Shown piece after piece: positions 1 to 11,531 of a stretch of DNA of 64,000 nt (positions within the stretch are counted from its first letter, which is position 1; each line of letters starts with the position of its first letter). The position numbers and the translations under genes were made by a program. Under the pieces are notes generated by a model. That model saw only the letters and a list, made by a program, of their open reading frames with translations. It did no database searches and was not told the DNA's origin. The DNA comes from Sipunculus nudus (Eukaryota > Annelida > Sipuncula > Golfingiida > Sipunculidae): assembly GCA_026874595.1 (NCBI GenBank), contig CM049306.1, positions 61,324,019 to 61,388,018 of the forward strand. Reading direction: 5' to 3'.

Positions 1-1198
1 CCTGATACGATGAAAAAAAAAACATTGCGGCGGTTGAAAATGAATACGGACCCTCTGCATGGAATTCCGTTGGGTCCGCTTCTGCTACTTAAGAGGTATG
101 CATATTTCTGTTTCTTTCTTCAGGAACAGTTTCCTTGCAACGTACATTTAATAAATCTTTCATGTGTTCCTCACATCAACCTAATCTTTATACGTCCACC
201 GATAGAATCCAGTCAAATATCATCGAAAACCTGAATGTCCCCACGTCTCATTCCGGTTCGCTATGTCAACACCATCGCTGGCGGGGTCATCAAGGTAATC
301 ATACCGGGGTATAAATTTCTTGCCACGAGGACAGAACCACAGAATGAATGTTAAAAACATTGGAACATTGTAACTGATTGCTCCTCTCAGTACTAATATC
401 GGTCCTGAGTTTTCGTACTTGATATTTTCCGATTGAGTTGCCAGTCAGGATGGTGGATATAGGTTGTGTTGTAAGGCTATCTGGTATTGAGCCCGATGCC
501 ACATATTAGGAACTACTTAGTCATGTTTCACAGAGGGGCAATTAAGGTTAACCACCTTTTGTTGGTTCAAGAGGCCCATTCAGTGCTCAACACAGGGCGA
601 GGCTATATAGTTTTTGAAGAAAGAATCCGTAATTTACTTCCGTTTTCCTGTCAGGATTCGTTGTAACTTTTCCATAAATTGGTACATAATGTCCCAGGGT
701 TTTCTATGATGATGTCAGGTCTTTGGAATCTGGAAACCCCTTTGCCCTTTTCCTTGTGTAATTCATGTTAGTATATTAGTATAATTCATTGACACCAGAT
801 GGCAGAAGCAGGTAAAAGGCACAGACCCTTTCCCCACTCTAGTCTATAATATGGTCAAGGGGGGGGGGGGGGGGGGGGGGCAGTGCTACGAGATCACTCA
901 ATATGACAGGGAATTCCCATAACAACAGTTTGTTTTGAAGGTTCATGATCATGATAGGGAGTTTCCCTGTGAATTCTTTCCTCGAAGGGTGGCTGACAGG
1001 TTAATTTTTAAGTTTTATGTATATGCATTATACTTTCCCTCCTCTTATAAATTGTAACTGTAATAATAACATTATGAACATATTGTTAGTATCACTAGCA
1101 GTGGTCAAGGACCGAGTGTTGTTGACTGTTACTATGGCTGCCCTTATACCTTATATATGATATCTTGAAGTAATTTGCAGTTTGAGCTTTATAAAACT
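1..1198. other. Noncoding or unresolved stretch
   Basis: No gene can be called confidently. A plausible internal exon (about 123-292) has a good pyrimidine-rich acceptor and a GTAATC donor, but two frames are open and the product is not recognised. A poly-G run lies near 848-880. Otherwise AT-rich intergenic sequence. Confidence 0.4.
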
Positions 1199-1612
1199 AT
1201 GTACAGTCCAACCTGTCTGAACGACCACCTGTGAAATGCGGGCAACTGGCTATTACGACCACTGGTTATCAGTCCCTTTCGAAATTCTGTTATATTATCT
1301 ATAGATAAAACCTGTGACATACGACCACCTGGCTATTACGGATTACGGGCAGTTTTTCCCGACCGAAGTGATATATTGACCTGCCTAATGCGGGCACCCC
1401 TTGAGCTACTCACTGACCAGCGCATTCCCGGGCGGTTGATCGACCATGCTTGAAATCGCGGTCACTTGCACCGCTGTTTGTTTCACTGGTGGTCGTTTGG
1501 GAGGACCCTGGGCCGAACCTTGGCCCGGAGCCCCTGCTAGGCCACTTGAATGGCTTACACGACCACACATGAAAGGTCTACCGAAGTTGTCTTTGACCTG
1601 AGCCCCCATTGT
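1199..1612. mobile_element. Possible pogo/Tigger-like DNA-transposon fragment
   Basis: The segment opens with ACAGTCCAACCTGTCTGAAC, followed by repeated GACCACCT and GCGGGCA phrases (1220-1400), in a GC-richer patch that stands out from its flanks. The opening resembles terminal repeats of Tigger/pogo-type elements. No matching right-hand terminal repeat was found, so it is probably a fragment. The minus-strand ORF at 1406-1609 has no recognisable domain and is not called as a gene. Confidence 0.3.
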
Positions 1613-2134
1613 TTGTCATTGATCTATTCAGTGTGTCCTGAAAGGCGTTATTACAAAGTGTGGATAATCTGATGTTCCCATGAAGCAAGTGATGTTAGTA
1701 ACCAGTGACGTCAGCAAACAATTTTGAGTCGTTCATATAAAGATTTGTAGCTGACAACGCAGTTTTTTTTTATAACGTCGGGTTTACTGAAAGCGCAAAA
1801 TTATTAAATCTGTTCCCCTAGAGAAATAAGCAGCTGCTCCCTGGCTGTGAACGTAGCCTCCACCGCAAATTTCTGACAGCCATAATCGTTCCAAGATATT
1901 ATTTGAGATTGTTCGAAATTGCCTATGGCCTGAAAATTTGCATTTTCCGTAAGGCCTCCTTAATGGCCCGCTTGTATGCACGGTAGCCAGTCTGCAGTAT
2001 TCAGAAGAAATGCCGTCTAGGGCTATTCCATGAGTTGAAAAGAACAAATGACATGAAGTGTCGTCACTGTAACCGTGGTTACCAATTCGGGTACATGTGT
2101 GCTCCTATTTTTCGCTCATGCGCTCGTAGTTTAT

Positions 2135-4230
2135 GTTTATACATATCAGCTCCTAATCTCATTCTATTTTACATCTTGTTTATACATATCAGCTCCTAAT
2201 CTTATACAATCTTACATCTTGTTTATACATATCAACTCCTAATCTTATACAATCTTGCATCTTGTTTATACATATCAACTCCTAATCTTATTCTATCTTA
2301 CATCTTGTTTATACATATCAGCTCCTAATCTTATTCTATCTTACATCTTGTTTATACATATCAGCTCCTAATCTTGTTCTATCTTACATCTTGTTTATAC
2401 ATATCAGCTCCTAATCTTATTCTATCTTACATCTTGTTTATACATATCAGCTCCTAATCTCATTCTATCTTACATCTTGTTTATACATATCAACTCCTAA
2501 ATCTCATTCTATCTTACATCTTGTTTATACATATCAGCTCCTAATCTCATACTATCTTACATCTTGTTTATACATATCAACTCCTAATCTTATTCTATCT
2601 TACATCTTGGTTATACATATCAGCTCCTAATCTCATTCTATCTTACATCTTGTTTATACATATCAACTCCTAATCTCATTCTATCTTACATCTTGTTTTT
2701 ACATATCAGCTCCTAATCTCATTGTATCTTACATCTTGTTTATACATATCAGCTCCTAATCTCATACTATCTTACATCTTGTTTATACATATCAGCTCCT
2801 AATCTTATTCTATCTTACATCTTGTTTATACATATCAGCTCCTAATCTCATACTATCTTACATCTTGTTTATACATATCAACTCCTAATCTCATTCTATC
2901 TTACATCTTGTTTATACATATCAGCTCCTAATCTTATTCTATCTTACATCTTGTTTATACATATCAGCTCCTAATCTTATTCTATCTTGCATCTTGTTTA
3001 TACATATCAACTCCTAATCTTATTCTATCTTACATCTTGTTTATACATATCAGCTCCTAATCTCATTCTATCTTACATCTTGTTTATACATATCAACTCC
3101 TAAATCTCATTCTATCTTACATCTTGTTTTTACATATCAGCTCCTAATCTCATTCTATCTTACATCTTGTTTATACATATCAGCTCCTAATCTCATTCTA
3201 TCTTACATCTTGTTTATACATATCAGCTCCTTATCTCATTCTATCTTACATCTTGTTTTTACATATCAGCTCCTAATCTCATACCATCTTGCATCTTGTT
3301 TATACATATCAGCTCCTAATCTCATTCTATCTTACATCTTGTTTATACATATCAGCTCCTAATCTTATTCTATCTTACATCTTGTTTATACATATCAGCT
3401 CCTAATCTCATACTATCTTACATCTTGTTTATACATATCAGCTCCTAATCTTATTCTATCTTACATCTTGTTTATACATATCAGCTCCTAATCTCATTCT
3501 ATCTTACATCTTGTTTATACATATCAACTCCTAATCTTATTCTATCTTACATCTTGTTTATACATATCAGCTCCTAATTTATTCTATCTTACATCTTGTT
3601 TATACATATCAACTCCTAATCTTATTCTATCTTACATCTTGCTTATACATATCAGCTCCTAATCTTATTCTATCTTACATCTTGTTTATACATATCAGCT
3701 CCTAATCTTATTCTATCTTACATCTTGTTTATACATATCAGCTCCTAATCTTATTCTATCTTACATCTTGTTTATACATATCAGCTCCTAATCTTATTCT
3801 ATCTTACATCTTGTTTATACATATCAGCTCCTAATCTCATTCTATCTTACATCTTGTTTATACATATCAGCTCCTAATCTCATTCTATCTTACATCTTGT
3901 TTATACATATCAACTCCTAATCTCATTCTATCTTACATCTTGTTTATACATATCAACTCCTAATCTCATTCTATCTTACATCTTGTTTATACATATCAGC
4001 TCCTAATCTCATTCTATCTTACATCTTGTTTATACATATCAGCTCCTAATCTCATTCTATCTTATATCTTGTTTATACATATCAGCTCCTAATCTCATTC
4101 TATCTTACATCTTGTTTATACATATCAACTCCTAATCTCATTCTATCTTAGCTCCTAAGCTCATTCTATCTTACATCTTGTTTATGCATTTCAATTCCTA
4201 ATCTCACACTCTCTTACATCTTGTTTATAT
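2135..4230. repeat. Minisatellite, 43-bp unit, about 48 copies
   Basis: A direct tandem array with a 43-bp period built on TTTATACATATCAGCTCC, then TAATCTCATTCTATC and TTACATCTTG. Units differ at a few positions: CAGCTCC or CAACTCC, and TCTCATTC, TCTTATTC or TCTCATAC. Copies degrade at the right edge (4140-4230). The flanks carry no gene, so this is an intergenic minisatellite. Confidence 0.97.
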
Positions 4231-4867
4231 TTGTTTACATCTTAATAAACATAAACAAGGTGAGATATAAACAGTTTGTACAAACAGTACACCTAAGATT
4301 TCACTTCGTTTATATTTCCGATCTATAATAACATATAAGAAAGAACACACATGTGAAACATCTAGACTAAGTATCATTCTTAACTTTATAATGTTTCATA
4401 TCGTTATCATTCAATAATTCTGTTAAACTGTACGTCAATAAATATAAAAAGAAATATGACCAATGAGTGCAGTAAATTTCTAAGTTAAACGTTCGGGGTG
4501 GTTATTTTCTGTGAGCCGATGATATTTGGCGGATAATGATTGTTTATCTCCCCTTGGAAACGTAGGAAATCTAACTCGGTATATATTAATTACTTGTATC
4601 AATAGGATATCTTTGGTTGATCACATAAATTGACATTACTTTGTAATATAATAGATATTTAAGGACTAATGAATGTTATAAAAGGGAAATGGTTTATAAT
4701 TGGAACAGTGAGCCCGAACAACGAGGCCATTGCGCGAAAACAGGTGGTTCTCGGTGACGAATCATCAATATGGATAGGCGCAGAACGCTATGTGAAAGTT
4801 ATGGATGAATTTAACGGGAATTTTGCAAGACTGTCACAGGTGATGACTTTTAAGTCATCTGAGCTAT

Positions 4868-5952
4868 AGTCCTGGTCCTTTGTCCGTCATCCGGTCGTCC
4901 GTCCGTTAACATGGCACGTTTGGAAACCGTTGGACCTACGAATCCAAAAGTTTGTATATTGTTAATGTCCCCAAAATCTCCTACCATACCCAAAATTGGG
5001 TCACTAGGACTTCGTTCTCTTTGAAATATTAAGGAAAAACCTCCCATTTTCCATAAAAGCCATCGTTACACTTCAGGGCTGCCTAACACTTCAAGGCGAC
5101 CTAATATCAAAACCATTTATCTCTTTTTGATCATATTTAGTATGCATATTCTTTCATACATATTCTATGTACATACCAAAAATTAGGTCAGTATTGCGTA
5201 TTGTTTTGAAGTAATGGACCCAAACAATTCACTTTTTAAAATATCATGAAATATATTAACTCAGCATGAGAATTGGGTTCAAACTTAACTTATATATGGC
5301 TTACCACTAAAGTAAGAACCGTGTCGATTTTGAGGTGCAACGGTCAAGGCCACAGGACCCAATTTTTTAAAAGGATGCGTATGCATTTAAAGTAAAATTT
5401 TTCATCGCAAACCTTCCATCTTCAAGATTCTGCTAACCCGCTAATAGCGGAAGATTCTTTTCGGTTTTGGGATTATAGGGACAAAGGTCAAGATCACAGG
5501 GCTTATTTATTCACAAATTAGTTTATGGATGATAATTCTGCTTTTGTTGGACAGATTGACTTCAAACTTGATTAAATAATGACCCACCACTTAAGTAAAT
5601 TTCATTTTGATTTTCAGGGTCTAGAGACCAAAGTTGACGATCACAGGAGCCACATCTTTAAAAAGATTGTGGATGCCCTGTAAATCAAACATTTCATCCC
5701 GAACTTTCCATCTCTCACACATGGTTTATTTGCCGATAGTGAAGAAATCTGTAGATTTTGAGTTAACCTGGTCAGAGGTCAAGGTCTCTTTTTAAAAGAT
5801 TGTTACAATAATCTAAATGCTGCAAGTTCAAGGATAATAAGTTCTAAGACTTTTTGGTCACAAGGTCACAGGACTGTCATTCTGAAAAATTTCTTTAAAA
5901 ATATCCTTATAGACAAATACAGCTGAGCGTCGAGACCCATGGGTCCCTTGTA
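4868..5952 (-). mobile_element. Dispersed 1.1-kb element, GACGCTCAGC family, copy A1
   Basis: A noncoding element whose minus-strand 5' end reads ACAAGGGACCCATGGGTCTC, followed by GACGCTCAGC. Its other end carries GTTAACGGACGGACGACCGG-like GACGG repeats. The interior is built of degenerate subrepeats with GTCAAGGTCACAGG-like phrases. The same two ends recur at 6194-7260 and 56239-57115, which defines a family. No ORF longer than about 65 codons is seen, so it is probably non-autonomous or a composite repeat. The class is unknown. Confidence 0.7.
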
Positions 5953-6193
5953 ATCTTTTATATCATTTTAATGTTTTAGTATATGTACAGTATCTTGATG
6001 AAACATAAATGCTTATAATATTGTTCTTTATAATAATAAAACAACAACAATATTTGTAGTAATAATAATAATATCAAAAACAACAAATACAACAAAAACA
6101 ACATCAACAACACCGTATAAACTGAACCGCCTTGTTCCCTGCAGACCTGCAGGTGCAGCCGAGGTCGCTTATAAAACCTCTATGTATGATAAT

Positions 6194-7262
6194 ACAAGTG
6201 ACCCGTGGGTCATGACGCTCAGCCGACTGACATGTTGACAATATGTCCTTGCGCAGACAACTAATTAAGATAATGTAGGTGGCATCATTGATCATGCATA
6301 TTAGCTTAAGTTCATCAAGACCCATAAGCACAACAAATCTGATGACAAACCGACCGGCCTTTCATGAGGAATCTGGCAATTTGTGTGTATTTTGCATTAT
6401 TTCTAGGGTGCTCAAACATACCCTTAAACTCTAAGAATATAGTTCACTGTGACCCAATTTCAGGTTTCTGGGGAGAACTTATGAGGAACTCTCAGGATGC
6501 CAAGTAAGAAGATTCTGGGCCCAAAAGTTATGATTTGTGCCCTACTTTGGTATGAAATTTCCAATTATTCTGAGGGGTGCTTATAAGCCCCATAGCTCAG
6601 AAAACATGGGTTACAGAGACCTAAATACACCTTTCCAAGGAGATTTTCATAGACCTCCCTGGATTTTAGGTTAGAAGATACCAGGTCCAATGTTTATGAT
6701 TTGTGCCCTACTTTGGTATCAAATTTTTAATTATGATTTGGGGGGGGGGGGGGGTGCTTATAAGCCCAAAAGCTCAAAGAATATGGGTAACAGAGACCTA
6801 ATTTTAGGTTTCCAAGGAGCACTTTTATGGACCTCTCTGGATGTTAAGTGAGAAGATTCCAGGTTCAGTCTTTACGATTTGGACCCTGTTGACAGATGAT
6901 CGCATCTTTAAATGTCTCTAAAATAGAGAATAAAAATCGTAAAAAATCGAAAAAGTACAGGTGGTGCCATCAGTCTGCAGAAACTGATGGTACTCTCCAT
7001 GATCAATATCAATGCTAGGAATCATGGTGATCAATGCATTAGTTTTTCATATACTTGAGCTTTTGTATCAAATTTTTCATTATTCTGGGGGTACTTCGGA
7101 GCCCCATAGCTTGAAGAATATGGGTAACAGAGACCTTATTCCAGGTTTCCAAGGATATTTTTCATGGACCTCTTTGGATGTAAAGTAAGGAGATTCCAGG
7201 TCCAACGGTTACAATTTGTGCCTTGTTAACGGACAGACGGCCAGACGGCCGGACAGAGAAAG
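6194..7262 (+). mobile_element. Dispersed 1.1-kb element, GACGCTCAGC family, copy A2
   Basis: Starts with ACAAGTGACCCGTGGGTCAT and GACGCTCAGC, and ends with GTTAACGGACAGACGGCCAG and further GACGG repeats. The interior holds four to five degenerate direct repeats of roughly 165-200 bp, each containing a TTTGTGCC(C)TACTTTGGTA phrase, GCTTATAAGCCC, and ATGGGT(A/T)ACAGAGACCT. It contains a poly-G run near 6730-6750. There is no coding sequence. It shares its ends with copies at 4868-5952 and 56239-57115. Confidence 0.75.
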
Positions 7263-7796
7263 TACAATATGTTAGGTTTATTTAGTCCAAGCATTATGAC
7301 TCCTTACGTGAAATTTTGTTCTAGTTATTTAACCACACTGTACCGACTTACAGATGTTCTCATTTACAGGAGTCCGTCTCCGGAATAGCTGCACACGGGA
7401 AATTCATAGTTTTTCTGCCAGTATTGTGGATCGCCGTATTTGTTTTTTTCATAATTAGAATAAAATCAGCAATAATTTTTCTTGTATAACTTACACATTT
7501 TCTTTTTTTTTTTAATTTGTACAACCAAATGAGATCCGAGCGGTAATAAATCAAAGGAAACCAACAGAAACCCTAGTCGTTGGAGATTTCGTTGCAGCCA
7601 AAACCCCCTTTATCAGGAAGGGTTTCTCCAAGTGCGTGTTTAACAAGAAAGAAATGATAGCCGGTACTAATGCACTCTATCACGTGATCATCCATATGCA
7701 CACAAACAAGGCTGCGTCCGGGTAATTTAACCATAATTTCAGTTTATTGTATATCAGTAGTTCAGTACTTTGTATACTTGTGTTTACATTCATACA

Positions 7797-8003
7797 CTGC
7801 ATGCATGGATGTAATTCAAAGTTTTACTATGCACGTTGTGTTGGATGCACATTACATGGACGTGATCCGAATTTTAGTATGACGTTGTGTTGGATGCACG
7901 ACACATGGACGTAATCCAAATATTAGTATGACGTTGTTTTGGATGCACGATACATGGATGTATTCCCCAGTTTTAGTATGACGTTGTGTTGGATGCATGA
8001 TAC
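7797..8003. repeat. Short tandem array, about 3.5 units of 50-60 bp
   Basis: Four degenerate units contain TATGACGTTGTGTTGGATGC, followed by ACGATACATGGA and TGTAATCC. Unit boundaries are seen around 7833, 7885, 7940 and 7985. Noncoding. Confidence 0.85.
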
Positions 8004-9990
8004 GTTTTCCTATATCTTTTTCAAATTATAGAAAAGGTTTAATTCTTGATGCCAATCTTAACAATATTCTCACATTTTACGAGACGGTCAATTGTTTGCT
8101 GTTTTTTATGCCCTAACTGGAATTTAAAAAAAAGGTTATATAACATTGGTAGTTTAGACTTTTCGTGTACATGCCCACATTGTATGATATGACCAGTTAA
8201 TATACCATAATACTGAAGACGCCTGCGCGTATGATGAAATATTATACAAAATTCCAGGGAAGTAAGGCAAAAGGTAATTAATGACAAATAAGTAGATAAT
8301 CTACAACGGAGTTGACCTTTAAATTTTAAATTGTGTGATTTCATCTTTTAATTTAGACAAGAAAAAAACACGGGAGAGCAAAAACGACATGGAGGTTTTA
8401 AAAATAATTTAATTAATATTGAAATATCATAAAAAATTAAAACTTTTTAATATAATAGAACAAACTGGGATAGCCAATACACACGAAATATTTAACAAAG
8501 AAATTTTTCCCAATGTTTCACTTAAATTATCAATCTTTACAAAAGGAGCATTTTTCACTGAGTTGGAAAGAACCCCTTAAATGATCAATCTTCACAAATG
8601 TATCAATGTTTTCGCCGAGTAGAAAAAAAAAAAACACAAGCACTGCATAAATTGATAAAGTGTAAATAAACAATATTTTAATAAAGTCATTAGATCCCTT
8701 ATAGCGTGGAGTATATTTTTTTTTACCAAATATGGACATTTTTAACTTTTGATATTATTCAGGAAGTCTTCAATATTGTAGAAACATACTTTCAGAAGCA
8801 CGACCAAAACAATGATCTGCATACACCCATTTTTACTTTGTATACTGTTGGAAATTTTAACATAATATTTCTTTCATATACATTGTATTAGTAAATGTTT
8901 GGGGGGAGGGGGATATTGAGGCTTCTATTGTTCGATTGGCGATTGCATACATCAATTTATCTTCCTTCGTCTTTGTGGCTTTCTCTATGCATTACTTTCT
9001 TCTCTATCTTTCTCGATTTGTCTCTCTTTAATTTTACGAATTTTTTTTATGATTTATATAAGTAGCTATGATATGTTATATCAAATAAATATGTACTGGC
9101 GGGTCCAGGATTTTGCTATACAGTGGGCACAGCTGCCACATGGATATGATTTTTTATGTACATGTATTTCGTTCAGCATCTCAATTCAAGTGCATGGAAC
9201 GTCGAATGTTTCATACAAAAATAATAAGGCCATTTGTTAAGTCTCCTTTGTGACCTTACAATGGTATTTGTGATAGAAAATCTGCGGTAAATGGGAATAT
9301 AAATTTTAAATAAATTTAAAATCTTAAATTAGTGAATTCAAATTTATTAAACTCAGTATAGCATCTTAATTACCAGCTTAGTTAAATTCAATACATGGCA
9401 TGCATGTAATGACTTTGAGATTCTATATATACAAATGTTATTACATAAACAAACTTTTCTTTCCATAAATATTTAGCGGCCATGGCAATAGATATGAATC
9501 CATGAAACTTTTTAATGGTAAAAACTACTTAGGCGTTAATATAGAAATAACTTTTAATTATATTAAGGCCTAACTTTACATGAAGTTCTCATAATGATCT
9601 AGCAAAGAATGTTTCGTAAATATTAACACCAAACACAATTTAAACAACTTAGTTACTAAATCGCACACACAAGACAAATTTAAACATTTGAACATTTAAA
9701 TACTTATATTATCGAGGCACATATATTATCGAGGCAAAGGGGCAGGGAAAGTTGGGTGTTATGTATAGAATAAAAACAGGGAGATTGGAAAAAAAGAGAA
9801 ACTAAACCCTAAAATGAAATGGAAGCATTTGGGTAAAAAAATTTCCTATATTGCATGACTAAACATATAAAAATTTCTTTGGTTGGTTTCACTCCACTTC
9901 CACCCTTTCAGTATCCTCCTTTATTTTGATACTTTTCCACCACATCCAAATCTATAATTCACTGGGGCTATAGTTTTTAACAAATTTTTT
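8004..9990. other. AT-rich noncoding stretch
   Basis: Very AT-rich intergenic sequence with many homopolymer A/T runs. The short ORFs on both strands carry no recognisable domain, splice context or composition bias, so none is called. The phrase at 9097-9110 (TACTGGCGGGTCCAGGATTT) matches the lead-in seen before poly-G tracts elsewhere in the window. Confidence 0.6.
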
Positions 9991-9996
9991 TTATTT

Positions 9997-10278
9997 TCAT
10001 TCCTTAAACAAAATTTGTGCAATACTTGTGCAGATCCAACAAACTGCAAAAAAGATGCTGAAATTCATCCTCAAACTACCAGGTCTATGGCAGCTGCCCT
10101 TTTCACAACTACCACAGACTTGGTAGTATGACGATGTTGAACCTTTGCACATATTCTTTTCGGCAAACTTTGGTTTTTCATGCAAATAATCCTTCCAACC
10201 CTTACATTCGTCTGTCCATGAACTGTCCGTACAGTGGGTCAGATATTTTCCACAAAGAATATGCCTTTTAAACTTTGC
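9997..10278 (-). CDS. Candidate exon with ShKT-like cysteine-rich domain
   Basis: Read on the minus strand in one frame, about 65 codons from 10278 spell a cysteine-rich, Trp/Tyr-containing extracellular-type module. The key segments are HCTDSSWTDECKGWKDYL, then NMCKGSTSSYYQVCGSC, then a further Cys (spacing C-8-C-18-C-10-C-2-C-4-C). The C-x-D...C-x-x-W...C...C-x(2-3)-C ending recalls the six-cysteine ShKT fold of many invertebrate secreted proteins. The spacing between Cys 2 and Cys 3 is longer than usual, so the assignment is tentative. The frame is closed upstream by a stop near 10299. A possible acceptor AAG lies at 10281-10279, and there is a possible donor (G|GTAGTT) just after CHRP. 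Otherwise the frame runs to a stop at 9997. No partner exons were found. It could be an orphan or decayed exon. Confidence 0.4.
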   Translation of the reverse strand, partial: AKFKRHILCGKYLTHCTDSSWTDECKGWKDYLHEKPKFAEKNMCKGSTSSYYQVCGSCEKGSCHRPGSLRMNFSIFFAVCWICTSIAQILFKE

Positions 10279-10968
10279 CTTGCCGAAATATGTTTAATTG
10301 CCCAAATTACACTAAAATAAAATGGCCGTATTTCCAGAACACTTTGAATTATATTGTATATATAAGTAAACTGACCTCAACATAAGCCTGACATAACGTA
10401 GACATTTATGTACATACAATAGTTACCAACAGTATGGGAGAGGGAGCGTTTCCATTTGGAAAGGTATCGGGTAATGAAGCCGAAGGTCCGACCGTCCATT
10501 GACCAAGGCCGTTTCCACTCATTTGTATTGCGTGGGTCCTTTGAAAAAATGATCGGGGTTACTGTAAGGGAATAAGGAAGGGGGTCAGCTTGAGATAAAA
10601 ATTATTTCTGGAAACATCCATGGTGAATTTTAGATTAAAGGGCTGAATGAAGTAGGCAATATATATCTCTCAAAAGTGATATTTCTTACCGCTGTGGCTT
10701 CCCTTTAGTCACGTGATCACACATTGATCCACACAGCAATCATTAAAAATATATTTATGATGCGCTTAATCTCAATGAGAAATGTGCAAATACTTTTTTT
10801 CTTTAGCAATAAGTTAAATATTTGGGTGATTCTCTCGAAAACACGTTTCGGATCAGGCCTAGCCGTGACAACCCGACTCCGTATGCCATATAAAGTTTCA
10901 GTGGTCCGACACTAATTTCTAGCCCTGATCTGTACACCAGATTATTTTCAGACTCCATAAAAATACGT

Positions 10969-11012
<44 letters not shown>

Positions 11013-11270
11013 ATATATATAACAGTTTCAGCGTTATCAAAAATGGCTTATTTGGATATGAAAACCATTTCCCCCTTTTAACTGACTAATTCCCCGTCCA
11101 AAAAATCATGATAACACGGGGTTTCGTTGGTTATGGTCAGCACTGGTTCATATCTGATGTATAGCAAAGTGACAAACATATAGGGGCTGTTATTGTCATA
11201 TTCATAGTAAGCAAAGATCAAGATATAGAAAAATCGATAAAAATGACACGTTCATTTTCCGGTGTGAATA
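10279..11270. other. Intergenic sequence upstream of gene 1
   Basis: Noncoding and AT-rich. It contains the (TA)n run at 10973-11021. Nothing else is recognised before the promoter of the gene starting at 11528. Confidence 0.6.
10973..11021. repeat. (TA)n microsatellite
   Basis: Near-perfect TA dinucleotide run interrupted once by TTA. Confidence 0.95.
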
Positions 11271-11280
11271 GAAAGAGAAA
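11271..11280 (+). promoter_or_regulatory. IRF/ISRE-like motif upstream of gene 1
   Basis: GAAAGAGAAA matches the interferon-regulatory-factor core GAAANNGAAA exactly. It lies about 177 bp upstream of the gene 1 TATA box. It is a short motif in AT-rich DNA, so the match is only suggestive. Confidence 0.3.
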
Positions 11281-11376
11281 GTATTGTTCTGCTTATACCA
11301 AACAAAGATTTAATTGTTCTATCCGCCAGGCCTAAGATCGAGCTAGGCCAGCTTCATGCACGCTTTGGCTCTCAAC

Positions 11377-11386
11377 GGGATCCCCC
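11377..11386. promoter_or_regulatory. NF-kB/Rel-type site upstream of gene 1
   Basis: GGGATCCCCC fits the kB consensus GGGRNNYYCC at every position. It lies 62 bp upstream of the TATA box, a normal place for a Rel site in an immune promoter. One such match per several kb is expected by chance, so its position matters more than its existence. Confidence 0.35.
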
Positions 11387-11447
11387 TTTAGTAGCACAAA
11401 ACTGCCCGATGCCCATGCAAGGTTTCGCCTTCCTTCTAACCTTTGCT

Positions 11448-11455
11448 TATATAAG
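11448..11455 (+). promoter_or_regulatory. TATA box of gene 1
   Basis: TATATAAG lies 80 bp upstream of the initiator ATG at 11528. The other three family genes have a TATA-like element 71-83 bp before their ATG, so the spacing itself supports the call. Confidence 0.65.
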
Positions 11456-11527
11456 AAATATAATTTCCTTTTTCCTTTCAATTAAACCCTTTAACTGTTG
11501 TTAACGACTGCAGTCACAAAACAAAAA

Positions 11528-11531
11528 ATGT
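11528..11531 (+). CDS. Gene 1 exon 1 (ATG plus one base)
   Basis: ATGT is followed directly by the strong donor GTAAGT. Only the initiator Met and the first base of codon 2 are coded here. The phase 1 donor joins the acceptor at 12005/12006 to give Met-Ser-Arg-Phe. Confidence 0.7.

Noticed and set aside
1-292. Possible exon pair with a GTATGC donor at 96 and acceptor at 121, and a VENEYG phrase in another frame recalling family 35 glycosidases
   Set aside because: The reading frames do not join without a stop, and the phrase is too short to support a call.
2135-4230. Possible CRISPR-like array
   Set aside because: Units are directly contiguous with no unique spacers, in a eukaryotic genome; it is a minisatellite.
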